Source: Dehalococcoidia bacterium UBA2991 (GTDB taxonomy: Bacteria; Chloroflexota; Dehalococcoidia; Tepidiformales; Tepidiformaceae). From it: a DNA stretch of 64,000 nucleotides. The notes beneath the pieces are model-generated. The model made no database searches and was not told the DNA's origin. It saw nothing but the letters and a program-made list of their open reading frames with translations. Shown here one piece after another: positions 34,597-43,680 of the stretch (position 1 is its first letter; every line of letters begins with the position of its first letter). The stretch covers positions 17,209 to 81,208 of the forward strand of contig DEAD01000006.1 of assembly GCA_002346645.1 (NCBI GenBank), read 5' to 3'. The position numbers and the translations under genes are program-made.

Positions 34597-35781
34597 ATGC
34601 CCCTCCCACTTGAAGGAATACGTGTACTCGAGGTAGGCACGTTCGTTTCCGCTCCCTACTGCGGACGCCTTTTCGCGGGCTATGGCGCAGATGTAATAAA
34701 AATTGAACCGCCAGGCGGGGAAATCTCTCGTGCACATGGACCGTTCCTGAACGGCACGCCAAATCCCGAAACCAGTGCACTTTTTCTTTATCTGAACACC
34801 AACAAACGGTCCATCGAGCTAGACCTAAGCTCCATAGAGGGGCGTGAAGCGTTCCTTCGTCTGGCAGAAGATGCCGACGTCATCATCGAGAACTATCGGC
34901 CCAGCGACGCTCAAGGTCTCGGCCTCGACTACGAGACAATACGATCTTTGAATCCCCGGGTCGTACTCGTTTCTATCACCGCCTATGGGCAGGAAGGGCC
35001 CTACGCCAAGTACCGGTCAAACAACTTAATCGCATTTGCCATGGGCGGCCAAATGTTTCTCACGGGGGATCCTGACAAGAGTCCCGTCAAGAACGGTGGT
35101 TATCAGGCTGACTACCAGGGAGGGCTCAATGCCTTTTCAGCTGCGAACCTCGCTCTATTAGCAGCCGAACGAGATGGCGAAGGCCAACATGTGGATATCA
35201 GTGTGCAGCACTGCATGGCTCCAATCCTGGAAGCAGGCATCCCCTTCTACGCCTACAACGGAATCTGGACAGGCCAAAGACGAGGGAACTTGATGTCCAG
35301 CTTCATGGGAATCTATCCCTGCATCGATGGCCAGGTAGGTGTTCACGTTATGGCCCGTAACTGGCCTCCATTTGCAGCAGCGACGGGTCATTCTGAATGG
35401 CTAGAGGACGAACGTTTCGCTACAGCTGACTCGCGCCGTAATCACGACGACGAATTGATGGCTGAAGTAATCGAGTGGGCAGCAGGAATGCGAAAGAAGG
35501 ACGCCTACGCCATCGGTGGAGAGCATCGGGCGCCCATAACCTTCATCCATACGATGGAGGACCTACTGGAAAGCCCGCAGCTTTCAGCACGAGGGTTCCT
35601 TCGAAACATTGAGCATCCCATTGCGGGTAACGCATCGTACCCGGGACCGCCCTGGTGGATGGGGCCAGACTCCTGGCGAGACGCCCCAGCCCCCCTCTTG
35701 GGAGAGCATACCCAGGCCGTCTTGAGAGAGGCTGGGCTCTCTCAAGCAGAAATCACAGCCGCTGCGGGTTTGGCCACATGA
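34597..35781 (+). CDS. Class III CoA-transferase (CaiB/BaiF)
   Basis: From the ATG at 34597 it has 394 residues: LEGIRVLEVGTFVSAPYCGRLFAGYGADVIKIEPPGGE, LNTNKRSIELDLS and the nucleophile Asp in YQADYQGGLNAFSA, all normal for the family. The enzyme moves CoA between a donor acyl-CoA and an acid. An open frame of 22 codons before the ATG overlaps the MaoC gene and is not used. The stop overlaps the ATG of the following unknown gene. The three CoA-transferases in this window are only distantly alike, so they probably serve different substrates. Confidence 0.92.
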   Translation: MPLPLEGIRVLEVGTFVSAPYCGRLFAGYGADVIKIEPPGGEISRAHGPFLNGTPNPETSALFLYLNTNKRSIELDLSSIEGREAFLRLAEDADVIIENYRPSDAQGLGLDYETIRSLNPRVVLVSITAYGQEGPYAKYRSNNLIAFAMGGQMFLTGDPDKSPVKNGGYQADYQGGLNAFSAANLALLAAERDGEGQHVDISVQHCMAPILEAGIPFYAYNGIWTGQRRGNLMSSFMGIYPCIDGQVGVHVMARNWPPFAAATGHSEWLEDERFATADSRRNHDDELMAEVIEWAAGMRKKDAYAIGGEHRAPITFIHTMEDLLESPQLSARGFLRNIEHPIAGNASYPGPPWWMGPDSWRDAPAPLLGEHTQAVLREAGLSQAEITAAAGLAT

Positions 35782-36245
35782 GCAAACTTTCGCAGGCCGT
35801 AACCTTCTTCGAGAGTTGCGATGACCCCATTCTGCTGCACGAACTCTCCGGTATCGTGGCGAGAAGATCGAAGCGTTTCGTAGCTCAAGCGATGGCTCGT
35901 GGAGGAGAAGATGCCATCCCCCAGCCGGCGGAGGCACCACCCTCTGATTCTGCGGCGAAACCCCAAGAAGCTCGCAATTTGGTAGAGAGTACTGCGGACT
36001 TTGCAGAACTCCAGGCGCTTGCCCGTGCTATCGGACAACGAACAGAAGCACTTGAGATAACCGCCTCAGCTAACTTCCCCACAGGATCACGTATTAAGGT
36101 ACCCAAGCGCGTGACCTTTCCACCAAGGGGAGAGTGGGTGACAGGAACAGTTACCACAACGGGCACTATGCTTCGAGTAGAGCTCGACAGTGGCAAAGCG
36201 TGGCAAGGCCCCCCCAGCCTTGCAAGATTGGCAGGGAGGGCGTGA
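35778..36245 (+). CDS. Hypothetical protein between two CoA-transferases
   Basis: The 155-residue protein starts at the ATG overlapping the preceding stop (ATGA) and ends by overlapping the next gene's GTG (GTGA). The first half is helical and rich in Ala and Glu (LSQAVTFFESCDDPILLHELSGIVARRSKRFV, then a Pro/Ala linker). The last 50 residues are beta-rich and basic (SRIKVPKRVTFPPRGEWVTGTVTTTGTMLRVEL), like a small SH3 or OB barrel. No known family is recognised. Being coupled at both ends to CoA-transferase genes suggests a helper or regulatory subunit. Confidence 0.8.
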   Translation: MSKLSQAVTFFESCDDPILLHELSGIVARRSKRFVAQAMARGGEDAIPQPAEAPPSDSAAKPQEARNLVESTADFAELQALARAIGQRTEALEITASANFPTGSRIKVPKRVTFPPRGEWVTGTVTTTGTMLRVELDSGKAWQGPPSLARLAGRA

Positions 36246-37483
36246 AGGCACCCCTCGCAGGTATCCGCGTAGTCGACCTAACGATGGTCTGGGCAGGGCC
36301 TTTGGGAACCCGTCTACTAGGCGATTACGGTGCAGAGGTCATAAAAATAGAGGGCCCAAGCCAATGGGATCTGCTGCGAGGCCTAGGGGGAATCTCCCGG
36401 ACGGAGCCTCGTTGGTACAACCGGGCCGCCTACTTCAACCACAACAATCGCAACAAGTATTCGGCTGCCATCGACCTCCGCCAAGCAGCAGGACGTGATC
36501 TGCTTCTAAAACTCTGCGCTAAAAGCGACGTCCTAGTTGAAAACTATCGGGCCAACGTCATGGACAACCTTGGCCTTAGCTTTGAGGAAGTTCTTGAAGC
36601 AAATCCTCACATTGTTTACCTCTCCATGCCTGGCCATGGCAAAACAGGCCCGGAGGCCCACTACGTAACCTACGGGACAAACGTAGAGCAGCTTGCAGGC
36701 CTAGTTTCGATTTCAGGCTATGAGGATGGAGAACCTCTTAAGACCGGCTTCAGCTATGGAGATCCTTCTTCAGGAATCGCAGTACCAGCAGCAGTTGCAC
36801 TAGGACTTCGCCAGAGAGAGAAGACAGGTAAGGGAGTCCATATCGACTTAGCCCAAAGAGAGAACCTCACGGGCTTCGTAGGAGAATATCTAGTCGATTA
36901 CAGCATGAACGGCCAGCTACGCTCACCGGCGGGAAACACACATCCTCACATCGCACCACATGGCGTATACGAGAGCGCAGGCCAGGATCGATGGATCGCT
37001 ATCGCATGTGAAGACGACGACCAGTTCGCAGCTCTTTGCCATGTAATCAACCAAGATGAGCTAATAGAAGACACCCGCTTCTCAACAAGAGCTGCTCGCA
37101 AAGCAAACGAGCACACGCTAAACACCATCATTGAGGAATGGACCTTAAAGCAGGGACATTACGAAGCCATGCACATCCTGCAACGACACGGGATCCCTGC
37201 AGGCTCAGTGCTCACTATTCCGGAGGTGATGAGCGACCCACAACTACGTTTCCGCGGAGCCTGGTCAGAACAAGTGCACCCTGACGCCGGAACGTGGGAA
37301 GTGGAGACCCCTCCTTGGAATTTACCTCGAACCCCAGGACATGCCCGCATTCCAGCCCCAGGCTTTGGAGAACACAACGACTATGTATTTTCCAACATCT
37401 TGGGGCTCGACGAGCACACCATCGGCAGGCTTTACGCTGATGGTGTTACCGCTGACGAGCCCAACGTAGACTCACACACCTAG
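36242..37483 (+). CDS. Class III CoA-transferase (CaiB/BaiF)
   Basis: The GTG at 36242, overlapping the previous stop, gives 413 residues. Family features: LAGIRVVDLTMVWAGPLGTRLLGDYGAEVIKIE, NNRNKYSAAIDLRQ, and the Asp nucleophile in FSYGDPSSGIAV. The C-terminal segment RQREKTGKGVHIDLAQRE followed by HPHIAPHGVY is also typical. It resembles the second half of the fused transferase at 27425-29776 (both end with 'LGL.E..I..LY..GV'). It is the last gene of the catabolic operon and converges with the cyclophilin gene, overlapping it by 4 bases. Confidence 0.92.
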   Translation: MKAPLAGIRVVDLTMVWAGPLGTRLLGDYGAEVIKIEGPSQWDLLRGLGGISRTEPRWYNRAAYFNHNNRNKYSAAIDLRQAAGRDLLLKLCAKSDVLVENYRANVMDNLGLSFEEVLEANPHIVYLSMPGHGKTGPEAHYVTYGTNVEQLAGLVSISGYEDGEPLKTGFSYGDPSSGIAVPAAVALGLRQREKTGKGVHIDLAQRENLTGFVGEYLVDYSMNGQLRSPAGNTHPHIAPHGVYESAGQDRWIAIACEDDDQFAALCHVINQDELIEDTRFSTRAARKANEHTLNTIIEEWTLKQGHYEAMHILQRHGIPAGSVLTIPEVMSDPQLRFRGAWSEQVHPDAGTWEVETPPWNLPRTPGHARIPAPGFGEHNDYVFSNILGLDEHTIGRLYADGVTADEPNVDSHT

Positions 37484-38370
37484 TCCTCGCCAGCGCTTCC
37501 ATCTCCTTCGGAATTCTCAGCCACATCTTCTTCACTGCCATCCGTCTCAGAACGGGGGACCCGCACGATGGTGACTGACTCCATGACATCACCTTGCTCA
37601 AGAGCATTTATCACATCCATACCCTCTATCACTCGACCAAAGGGATAGAACTTATCACGGTTACCAGCGTCGAAATCGAGGGCGGGATTGTCCTTCAAGT
37701 TGATGAAGAACTGGCTACCAAAGACGGTCTGGCCTGCCCCTTTGGCCATGGCAATAGTTCCTGTCTCATTACGGATATCGTTTGGTTCATCATTGGTCGA
37801 GTAGCCAGGCCCGCCCCGTCCTGTCCCGGATGGATCACCGCCCTGGACAACAAAATTGTCAACCACTCGATGAAAGGTGAGCCCATCGAAAAAATGGTTT
37901 TCCGCAAGGAAGATAAAGCTATTGACCGTCATGGGAGCAACATCGACGAAGAGTTCTATCACGATAGAACCCTTCGCTGTGGCTATAGTCGCAATGTAGT
38001 TCTCCGCCTCCGCATCTATTACAAACTCGGCGAACTGGAAGTTGCGCACTATCTCGACAGATTGATCCTCACCCTCTACTTCTTCCACCTTCTGCGCTTC
38101 AGCATCAGTAGTTCCTCCCACTGCTTCAGCGGTCGGAAGATCAGTGATGTCTCCTTGATCCGGATCGCCACTCAGCAGGATTGAGAGAATGAGACCGCCC
38201 GCCATAGCGAGAACGCCAATGACAACGAATACAGTAAGGGCTGTTCGGCCCGTAAAGAGATTCATGGGGAACCCAGGCTTAAAGGCTTGGCCGTGGCCCC
38301 CACTAACGTAGCGCCGTTGGCGTTGGGGCCGCTGTCCACGATGCTGTTGGCGTCGACGGTTAGCCGGCAT
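37480..38370 (-). CDS. Membrane-anchored cyclophilin-type peptidyl-prolyl isomerase
   Basis: From the ATG at 38370 (GAGGG 7 bases upstream) the protein has 296 residues. A very basic head (NRRRQQHRGQRPQRQRR) is followed by one transmembrane helix (about 36-57), an acidic spacer, and then a cyclophilin domain. That domain carries LTFHRVVDNFVVQGGDPSGTGRGGPGY, QTVFGSQFFINL and FGRVIEGMDVI. The catalytic Arg in FHRVV is present. It ends in an acidic tail. It should catalyse proline isomerisation in exported proteins outside the membrane. A TTG at 38382 would extend it by 4 residues. It sits 79 bases downstream of murE. Confidence 0.93.
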   Translation of the reverse strand: MPANRRRQQHRGQRPQRQRRYVSGGHGQAFKPGFPMNLFTGRTALTVFVVIGVLAMAGGLILSILLSGDPDQGDITDLPTAEAVGGTTDAEAQKVEEVEGEDQSVEIVRNFQFAEFVIDAEAENYIATIATAKGSIVIELFVDVAPMTVNSFIFLAENHFFDGLTFHRVVDNFVVQGGDPSGTGRGGPGYSTNDEPNDIRNETGTIAMAKGAGQTVFGSQFFINLKDNPALDFDAGNRDKFYPFGRVIEGMDVINALEQGDVMESVTIVRVPRSETDGSEEDVAENSEGDGSAGED

Positions 38371-38449
38371 AGCTACCCTCAATCTCCGGTCGTGTCATAG
38401 CTGACGCTTCGAGTATACGAAGGCACAGGCTAGGAGAAACTTTCTATCG

Positions 38450-40006
38450 CTAGTCCCCGTTGTATCCAAGCTTCGCCAGCTCTTCACGAGTTACCTCACG
38501 GTCGTCCCAGGGAATAGAGGCACCCCCTAGCTCAATCGAGCGCTCATGGCCTTTACCACAAATAACTACGCTATCCCCCTCCTCAGCACGGCCGAGGGCA
38601 GCAGCAATCGCCTCGCGTCGATCTTCAACTTCTATAAAGTCGCGATCTGAAACAAGGCCGGCCTCCTCAGCATGCCGACCAATCTCCCGAACAATCATCG
38701 CGGGATCCTCACCACGAGGATCCTCGTTTGTGAATACTGCAAAATCTGCACCCTCAGCCACGGCACGTCCTACCCCAAAGCGTCGACCAGGATCCCGCTC
38801 ACCGGCGGCACCGGCCACAATAATTAGCTTGCGATCGGCCAGTTCTCGCAACACTGCCAGAACTTTACGGACAGAATCACCTGTGTGCGCGTAGTCAACA
38901 ACAACATTGAAGGGTTGCCCCATGTCGATTCGCTCCATCCGTCCAGGAACACCCTGGCATGCGGCAATCCCCCTACCAATTACCTCGGGCTCAATACCCA
39001 CCGCTGCCGCAGCGCCCGCTGCAGCAAGAGCATTAGCCACATTAAAAAGTGCTGGCATCCGTATCTCTGTACCGACCTCTGCCCCACCGAGAGCAAGAAG
39101 GAAACTACTACCATCCGGATGCAGCTCGATATCACGGGCTGTCACATCAACATTCGGATTGTCGAGGCCATACCTAACTGCCTGACATTCAGTTAACCCA
39201 AGCAGAAAGCTGGCGGAGGGATCGTCAGCATTGGCGACTGCAGCCCTAATAGGTCCTCCCGGTCGCTCCGAAGTGCGATCAAGGGCCGAAAACAGCTTTC
39301 CTTTTGCCTCACGATATGCTTCGAAGCTCTCGTGAAAATCCAAATGATCCCCGGTCAAATTTGTCAAAACAGATATGTCAAATTCAACCATATCTAGTCG
39401 ATTGAGGGCTAAACCATGACTGGTTGCCTCCACGATGGCGTATCCACAACCTTCGTCAACCATGGCACGCAACAAGCGCTGTACTTCAGGAGCTTCCGGC
39501 GTAGTCATCCGATGACTGCGGCTATCGAAATTAGCACCTGACACATAAGCGTCCACCGTCCCCAGCCGCCCCACTCGAGCACCGGCCACCTCTAGAATCG
39601 CAGTGAGAATATATGCGGTCGTCGTCTTCCCATCAGTACCAGTAATACCAATGACGGTGAGCTCCCTTGATGGATGGCGGTGCAATGCAGCCGCAGCCTG
39701 AGCAAGCGCTATGCGAGTATCGGGAACGGCCACGATTGCCTGGGTACCGGGCAGGTGACGCCACATTCCCCGGCGCCCTCGCTCCACAACAACAGCAGCA
39801 GCTCCAGCGTTTAAAGCTTCAATCAGAAAATCATGCCCATCAACAGTGAAACCAGGTACAGCAACGAAAAGAAACCCATCTGCTACTCGTCGCGAATCAT
39901 GTTCAACCTGCTGGATAATCGTCTCTCCATCACCACGCACAAGCTCCGCACCAGGAATCTCTTCAATAAGTGCATTGAGAACACTAGCGGTGCCCATAGA
40001 TCTCAT
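38450..40006 (-). CDS. murE: MurE, UDP-MurNAc-tripeptide synthetase
   Basis: MurE adds the third amino acid to the peptidoglycan stem peptide. The 518-residue ligase has the N-terminal UDP-binding domain (EHDSRRVADGFLFVAVPGFTVDG), the ATP loop ITGTDGKTTT, the central domain and a C-terminal domain with GKGHE. Where diaminopimelate-adding enzymes carry DNPR, this one reads NEDPRGED, so the Asn is Asp, closer to the DDPR of the lysine-adding Thermotoga enzyme. The third residue could therefore be lysine or ornithine. It lies after the Nudix gene and away from any division/cell-wall cluster. ATGs at 40006 and 39997 are both possible starts. Confidence 0.92.
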   Translation of the reverse strand: MRSMGTASVLNALIEEIPGAELVRGDGETIIQQVEHDSRRVADGFLFVAVPGFTVDGHDFLIEALNAGAAAVVVERGRRGMWRHLPGTQAIVAVPDTRIALAQAAAALHRHPSRELTVIGITGTDGKTTTAYILTAILEVAGARVGRLGTVDAYVSGANFDSRSHRMTTPEAPEVQRLLRAMVDEGCGYAIVEATSHGLALNRLDMVEFDISVLTNLTGDHLDFHESFEAYREAKGKLFSALDRTSERPGGPIRAAVANADDPSASFLLGLTECQAVRYGLDNPNVDVTARDIELHPDGSSFLLALGGAEVGTEIRMPALFNVANALAAAGAAAAVGIEPEVIGRGIAACQGVPGRMERIDMGQPFNVVVDYAHTGDSVRKVLAVLRELADRKLIIVAGAAGERDPGRRFGVGRAVAEGADFAVFTNEDPRGEDPAMIVREIGRHAEEAGLVSDRDFIEVEDRREAIAAALGRAEEGDSVVICGKGHERSIELGGASIPWDDREVTREELAKLGYNGD

Positions 40007-40021
40007 CCAATTCTCAATTTC

Positions 40022-40618
40022 TTACCTTTCAAGAGTTCGATACACATCAAGGAAGTTTGTGACAATTCGTGCAGTTGCGCCCCAAATGCGTTTCTCTTCC
40101 CAGTAGTAGGAGGGGAGAACAACACAGCGGCCATTGATTTCTCTTACATCTTCGACCTGATTCCCTGGTTCAGCCAAGTACCCTAGGGGCACTTCAAGGA
40201 GTGCAGCGACCTCACTCTGTTGTAATTGGAAAGGGTATGGCCAATCCTGGAGCCAACCGACGAAAGTCCGCAAGCGAAAATTGCTGATCGTCCATATCTC
40301 GTCCAATTCCCCCAGCAAATCCACATCATCGGGAGCAACTCCAACTTCCTCATACGTTTCCCGAAGCGCAGTACCCGCAGCGCTTCCATCCTTCTCATCA
40401 CGGGCTCCCCCGGGGAAACTTATCTCTCCTTTGTGATGCTCAACCTGATACGAACGCTCCTGAAAAAGAACGTGAACCCCATCGTCCCTCTCATAGAGAA
40501 GGAGCAAGGCCGCTGCAGGAATGGCATCAGGTCTGTCCATACGACCCGGTTGATAGGACTGGAGAGCGCTCCGCAGCTCTTCTTTCAACGAAACCTCGGT
40601 CCTATTATCAAACGCCAC
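40022..40618 (-). CDS. Nudix hydrolase, CoA-diphosphatase (NudL) type
   Basis: The C-terminal 160 residues hold a clear Nudix domain with the NudL/CoA-diphosphatase signature: VLFQERSYQVEHHKGEISFPGGARDEKDGSAAGTALRETYEEVGV. This family splits CoA to phosphopantetheine and 3',5'-ADP. The frame is open well into hisB on another reading frame, but similarity begins near SLKEELRSALQSYQ. The GTG at 40618 (198 residues) is the most sensible start, with ATG 40738 as an alternative overlapping hisB. No ribosome site is convincing. It is read in the same direction as the his genes and murE. Confidence 0.82.
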   Translation of the reverse strand: MAFDNRTEVSLKEELRSALQSYQPGRMDRPDAIPAAALLLLYERDDGVHVLFQERSYQVEHHKGEISFPGGARDEKDGSAAGTALRETYEEVGVAPDDVDLLGELDEIWTISNFRLRTFVGWLQDWPYPFQLQQSEVAALLEVPLGYLAEPGNQVEDVREINGRCVVLPSYYWEEKRIWGATARIVTNFLDVYRTLER

Positions 40619-40673
40619 GATATTAACTCGCTGAGCATCGTCAACGGGCCCGCATAGCCTGTCAATCAGCCAG

Positions 40674-41267
40674 TTAAAGCGCGCCCTTGGTCGACGGAAG
40701 ATCTCCTGCCCGCCGAGGATCAACTCGACTAGCGGCATCGAGAGCACGGGCCAGGGCCTTGAAGCAAGCCTCTGCCTTGTGGTGATCATTCGCACCTGCA
40801 AGAGTGCGAACATGCACATTAGCGCCCAGCGAGGCCGCAAAGGATTCGAGGAAATGCGAGAGGAGATCAACTGGTAGTTCACCAACAGTCCGACCGAGTA
40901 GTTGCAAGTCCAGCTCAGCATAGGGACGACCACTAAGATCGACAGCAGCAAACGCTAGTGCCTCATCTAGCGGCATATGAGCCGAACCAGCACGTACTAT
41001 CCCAGCTTTATCACCAAGCGCCTCGCGGAATGCCTCGCCAAGAGCCAGTGCAGTGTCCTCAACGGTGTGGTGTGCATCTACGTGAAGATCGCCATCGGCT
41101 TTTATCTCAACGTCACAAACCCCGTGCTTGGCAATATGGCTAAGCATATGATCCAAAAAACCGATGCCCGTATCTATCGCGAACTGGCCAGTTCCATCAA
41201 GGTCAACTGTAATTACGATATTAGTCTCGGCGGTCTGGCGGGTAACAGTAGCGCATCGGTCGCTCAT
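40674..41267 (-). CDS. hisB: Imidazoleglycerol-phosphate dehydratase
   Basis: HisB converts imidazoleglycerol phosphate to imidazoleacetol phosphate. The 197-residue monofunctional enzyme has the manganese-binding His motifs: GIGFLDHMLSHIAKHG near residue 35, DLHVDAHHTVEDTALALG near 62, and the later repeats PVDLLSHFLESFA and NDHHKAEACFKALARAL. Start overlaps the hisC stop (ATGA). It is the last his gene of this operon. hisA, hisF, hisH and hisI are not in the window. Confidence 0.96.
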   Translation of the reverse strand: MSDRCATVTRQTAETNIVITVDLDGTGQFAIDTGIGFLDHMLSHIAKHGVCDVEIKADGDLHVDAHHTVEDTALALGEAFREALGDKAGIVRAGSAHMPLDEALAFAAVDLSGRPYAELDLQLLGRTVGELPVDLLSHFLESFAASLGANVHVRTLAGANDHHKAEACFKALARALDAASRVDPRRAGDLPSTKGAL

Positions 41268-42343
41268 TTGGGACCGACCTCCTTGAAGGCTTTGACCAGA
41301 CGGTCAGTATCCTGCGGACGTCCGGCGCTAATACGCAGCTTATTACTGAGATCAGCCCGATCATAGTGCCGCACTAAAACCCCACGTTCCCGAAGAGATG
41401 CCGCAATTGCACTAGCATCTGCCTTCTCCACATCGAATAGAACAAAGTTCGCGTCAGAGGGATAGGGTACAAGCCATCCAAGTGTGCCCACCTCATGAGA
41501 GAGACGATCTCGTTCAACAACAATAGTGCGCACAGTTGCCAGGAGTTCATCCCGATGCGCAAGCGCGGCACGTGCAGCAGCGTCAGCAGCGACGTTTACA
41601 TTGTATGGCTGTTTGATAGCTAGCATGGGTTCCACTAAATCAGGGTGCGCGACTGCGTAGCCCACGCGCAACCCCGCCAGCCCCGCCCACTTGCTAAAGG
41701 TACGCATCACGATGAGATTCTCGTAGCGTTCGAGCAAAGGGATAGCGCTTGTGCCGGCAAACTCAGCATAGGCCTCATCCACCACAATGAGCGCATCTAG
41801 CCCGCACAGTTCTTCGATCTCGTCCAGAGTGGCAGCATTACCCGTGGGATTATTAGGAGAGGCGACAAAGACCACTCCTGCACCTGACCCAACTGCATTA
41901 CGCAAGCCAACTAAATCGAGGTCAAACGTTGAGTTACGAGGCACCTCGACATGCCTTATTCCTGCGATCCCACTCAAAAAACTGTACATCCCAAACGTGG
42001 GAGTAGCTGTAGCTGTAGCTGTAGGAAGGGTGAGACGGAGGATCAAGTCAAGCAATTCATCGGACCCAGTTCCCGCCACAACCTGCTCAGGCCCAACTCC
42101 GAGGTAAGCAGCGATATCTGAACGCAGCCTGCCCTGAGCAGGATCAGGGTAAATATGAAGAGGAACAGAAGCAGCAGCTTCGCGAACGACCAGGGTTGTT
42201 CCATAAGGGTTCTCATTCGCATCGAGCTTGACCAACTCGTCTACGGGAACACCTATCTCCGTCGCCAATACCTCAAGCGGCTTGACCGAGACATAGGATG
42301 AAAGGTCTTGGATATCGTCTCGAATAAAGCGTCGTGAATCCAT
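41264..42343 (-). CDS. hisC: Histidinol-phosphate aminotransferase
   Basis: HisC is a PLP aminotransferase making histidinol phosphate from imidazoleacetol phosphate and glutamate. The 359-residue protein shows KLDANENPYG, VVAGTGSDELLDLILR, FVASPNNPTGN, LIVVDEAYAEFAG and the PLP Lys in MRTFSKWAGLAGLRVGYA. A tandem hexamer repeat of AGCTAC on the coding strand encodes a Thr-Ala run (TATATA) just before PTFGMY at about 42005-42025. This is unusual and could be prone to slippage. It starts 11 bases after hisD and overlaps hisB. Confidence 0.96.
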   Translation of the reverse strand: MDSRRFIRDDIQDLSSYVSVKPLEVLATEIGVPVDELVKLDANENPYGTTLVVREAAASVPLHIYPDPAQGRLRSDIAAYLGVGPEQVVAGTGSDELLDLILRLTLPTATATATPTFGMYSFLSGIAGIRHVEVPRNSTFDLDLVGLRNAVGSGAGVVFVASPNNPTGNAATLDEIEELCGLDALIVVDEAYAEFAGTSAIPLLERYENLIVMRTFSKWAGLAGLRVGYAVAHPDLVEPMLAIKQPYNVNVAADAAARAALAHRDELLATVRTIVVERDRLSHEVGTLGWLVPYPSDANFVLFDVEKADASAIAASLRERGVLVRHYDRADLSNKLRISAGRPQDTDRLVKAFKEVGPK

Positions 42344-42354
42344 AAGACTGCTCT

Positions 42355-43680
42355 TTAGCGTCCCTGGAGACGGCGCTCTACAGAGGCGGCGTGCGCACCG
42401 AGCCCTTCCGCTCGAGCAATAATACGAGCAGCTTCAGCTAGCTCCTCAACCTCCCCTATGGGCAGGTTCACAAGGCTCACCGTCTTTAGAAAATCGCTCA
42501 CACCTAGTGGCGAGCTCCATCGCGCACTTCCCCCAGTTGGCATTGTATGACTAGGACCAGCTGTGTAATCCCCTACAGCTTCTGGGGAGCCCTCCCCCAA
42601 AAAAAGCCCTCCTGCATTACGAACCTTCATGGCATAGGCGGTGGGATTCTCAACCAGCAGGCAAAGATGCTCCGGGGCGTATTCGTTTGCAAGTTCAATG
42701 GCGTGATCAATATCGTTCACAAGCACGCAACCACCACGGGTTTCTATGGACTCACTAGCGATCTTGACCCGTTCGAGATCGCGTAACTGTCTCGTTACAG
42801 CCCCACTTACCTGTTCGGCGAGGCGCCGAGAAGGCGTTAGCAGGATAGGACTGGCCAGTCGATCGTGTTCGGCCTGCGCAAGTAAGTCAGCCGCAACCAT
42901 CTCTGGATCAGCACTTTCGTCTGCAATAATCATGGTCTCAGTAGGACCGTAGACAGCATCAATGCCAACGTCCCCAAAAACCTGCTTCTTCGCAAGCGTT
43001 ACAAATAAGTTGCCTGGCCCACATATCTTGTCGACCTTAGGGATAGCCTCTGTTCCATATGCCAAAGCAGCAATAGCTTGGGCACCCCCAACCTTAAAGA
43101 CACCATCAACCTCCGCTATGCCGGCAGCCACTAGCTTGACCGGAGGTACCGACCCATCAGGCAGAGTTGGACTCGCTAGGTGAACTTCATCTACACCCGC
43201 AATGCGGGCAGGTATAGCACACATGAGAACCGTACTAGGAAGAGGAGCTGCGGTACCAGGAACATAAATGCCCACCCGCTGGATAGGCCGAGTTAACTGG
43301 CCAAGACCATTGAGCTGAAAGTCGACCGTTGCACCTCTAAGCTGCTGCTCGTGATAGGTCCGTATACGATCTGCAGCAAACCTAAGCGCTTCCACCACCT
43401 CGGGGCCCACAGATTCATGCGCAGCCCGCATTTCTTCATCAGAGACTCGAAGATCTTCAACCTTAGCACCATCAATTAGACCACTGTAATAACGCACCGC
43501 ATTATCGCCATCCTCACGAACGTCCCGAAGGATGCGCCGCACTACTTCATCAGGCTCGAGCTCTTTCCCAAAGGTACGAAAGGTCGTCTCTCGCACCTCA
43601 AGTGGAAGCTCCCCTGTACCCAAAGGAACGCGAGCAAGAAGGGTACGGCGACCCTCCTCCGCGTTTCGAACTATCCGCAT
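42355..43680 (-). CDS. hisD: Histidinol dehydrogenase
   Basis: HisD oxidises histidinol to histidine in two NAD-dependent steps. The 441-residue enzyme has RVGIYVPGTAAPLPSTVLM, FKVGGAQAIAALAYGTEAIPKVDKICGPGN, YGPTETMIIADESADPEMVAADLLAQAEHD and the C-terminal catalytic segment GDYTAGPSHTMPTGGSARW. The zinc ligands Gln/His (LAQAEHD) and the later His are in place. GAGG lies 8 bases before the ATG. It overlaps the phospholipase C-like gene by 10 bases. Confidence 0.97.
   Translation of the reverse strand: MRIVRNAEEGRRTLLARVPLGTGELPLEVRETTFRTFGKELEPDEVVRRILRDVREDGDNAVRYYSGLIDGAKVEDLRVSDEEMRAAHESVGPEVVEALRFAADRIRTYHEQQLRGATVDFQLNGLGQLTRPIQRVGIYVPGTAAPLPSTVLMCAIPARIAGVDEVHLASPTLPDGSVPPVKLVAAGIAEVDGVFKVGGAQAIAALAYGTEAIPKVDKICGPGNLFVTLAKKQVFGDVGIDAVYGPTETMIIADESADPEMVAADLLAQAEHDRLASPILLTPSRRLAEQVSGAVTRQLRDLERVKIASESIETRGGCVLVNDIDHAIELANEYAPEHLCLLVENPTAYAMKVRNAGGLFLGEGSPEAVGDYTAGPSHTMPTGGSARWSSPLGVSDFLKTVSLVNLPIGEVEELAEAARIIARAEGLGAHAASVERRLQGR

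Noticed and set aside
40619..40951. Long N-terminal extension of the Nudix frame
   Set aside because: It runs through hisB in another frame; similarity to the Nudix family begins only after about 40618.
42001..42030. Hexamer tandem repeat (GTAGCT)
   Set aside because: It lies within hisC and encodes a Thr-Ala run; noted there, too short to call a repeat element.
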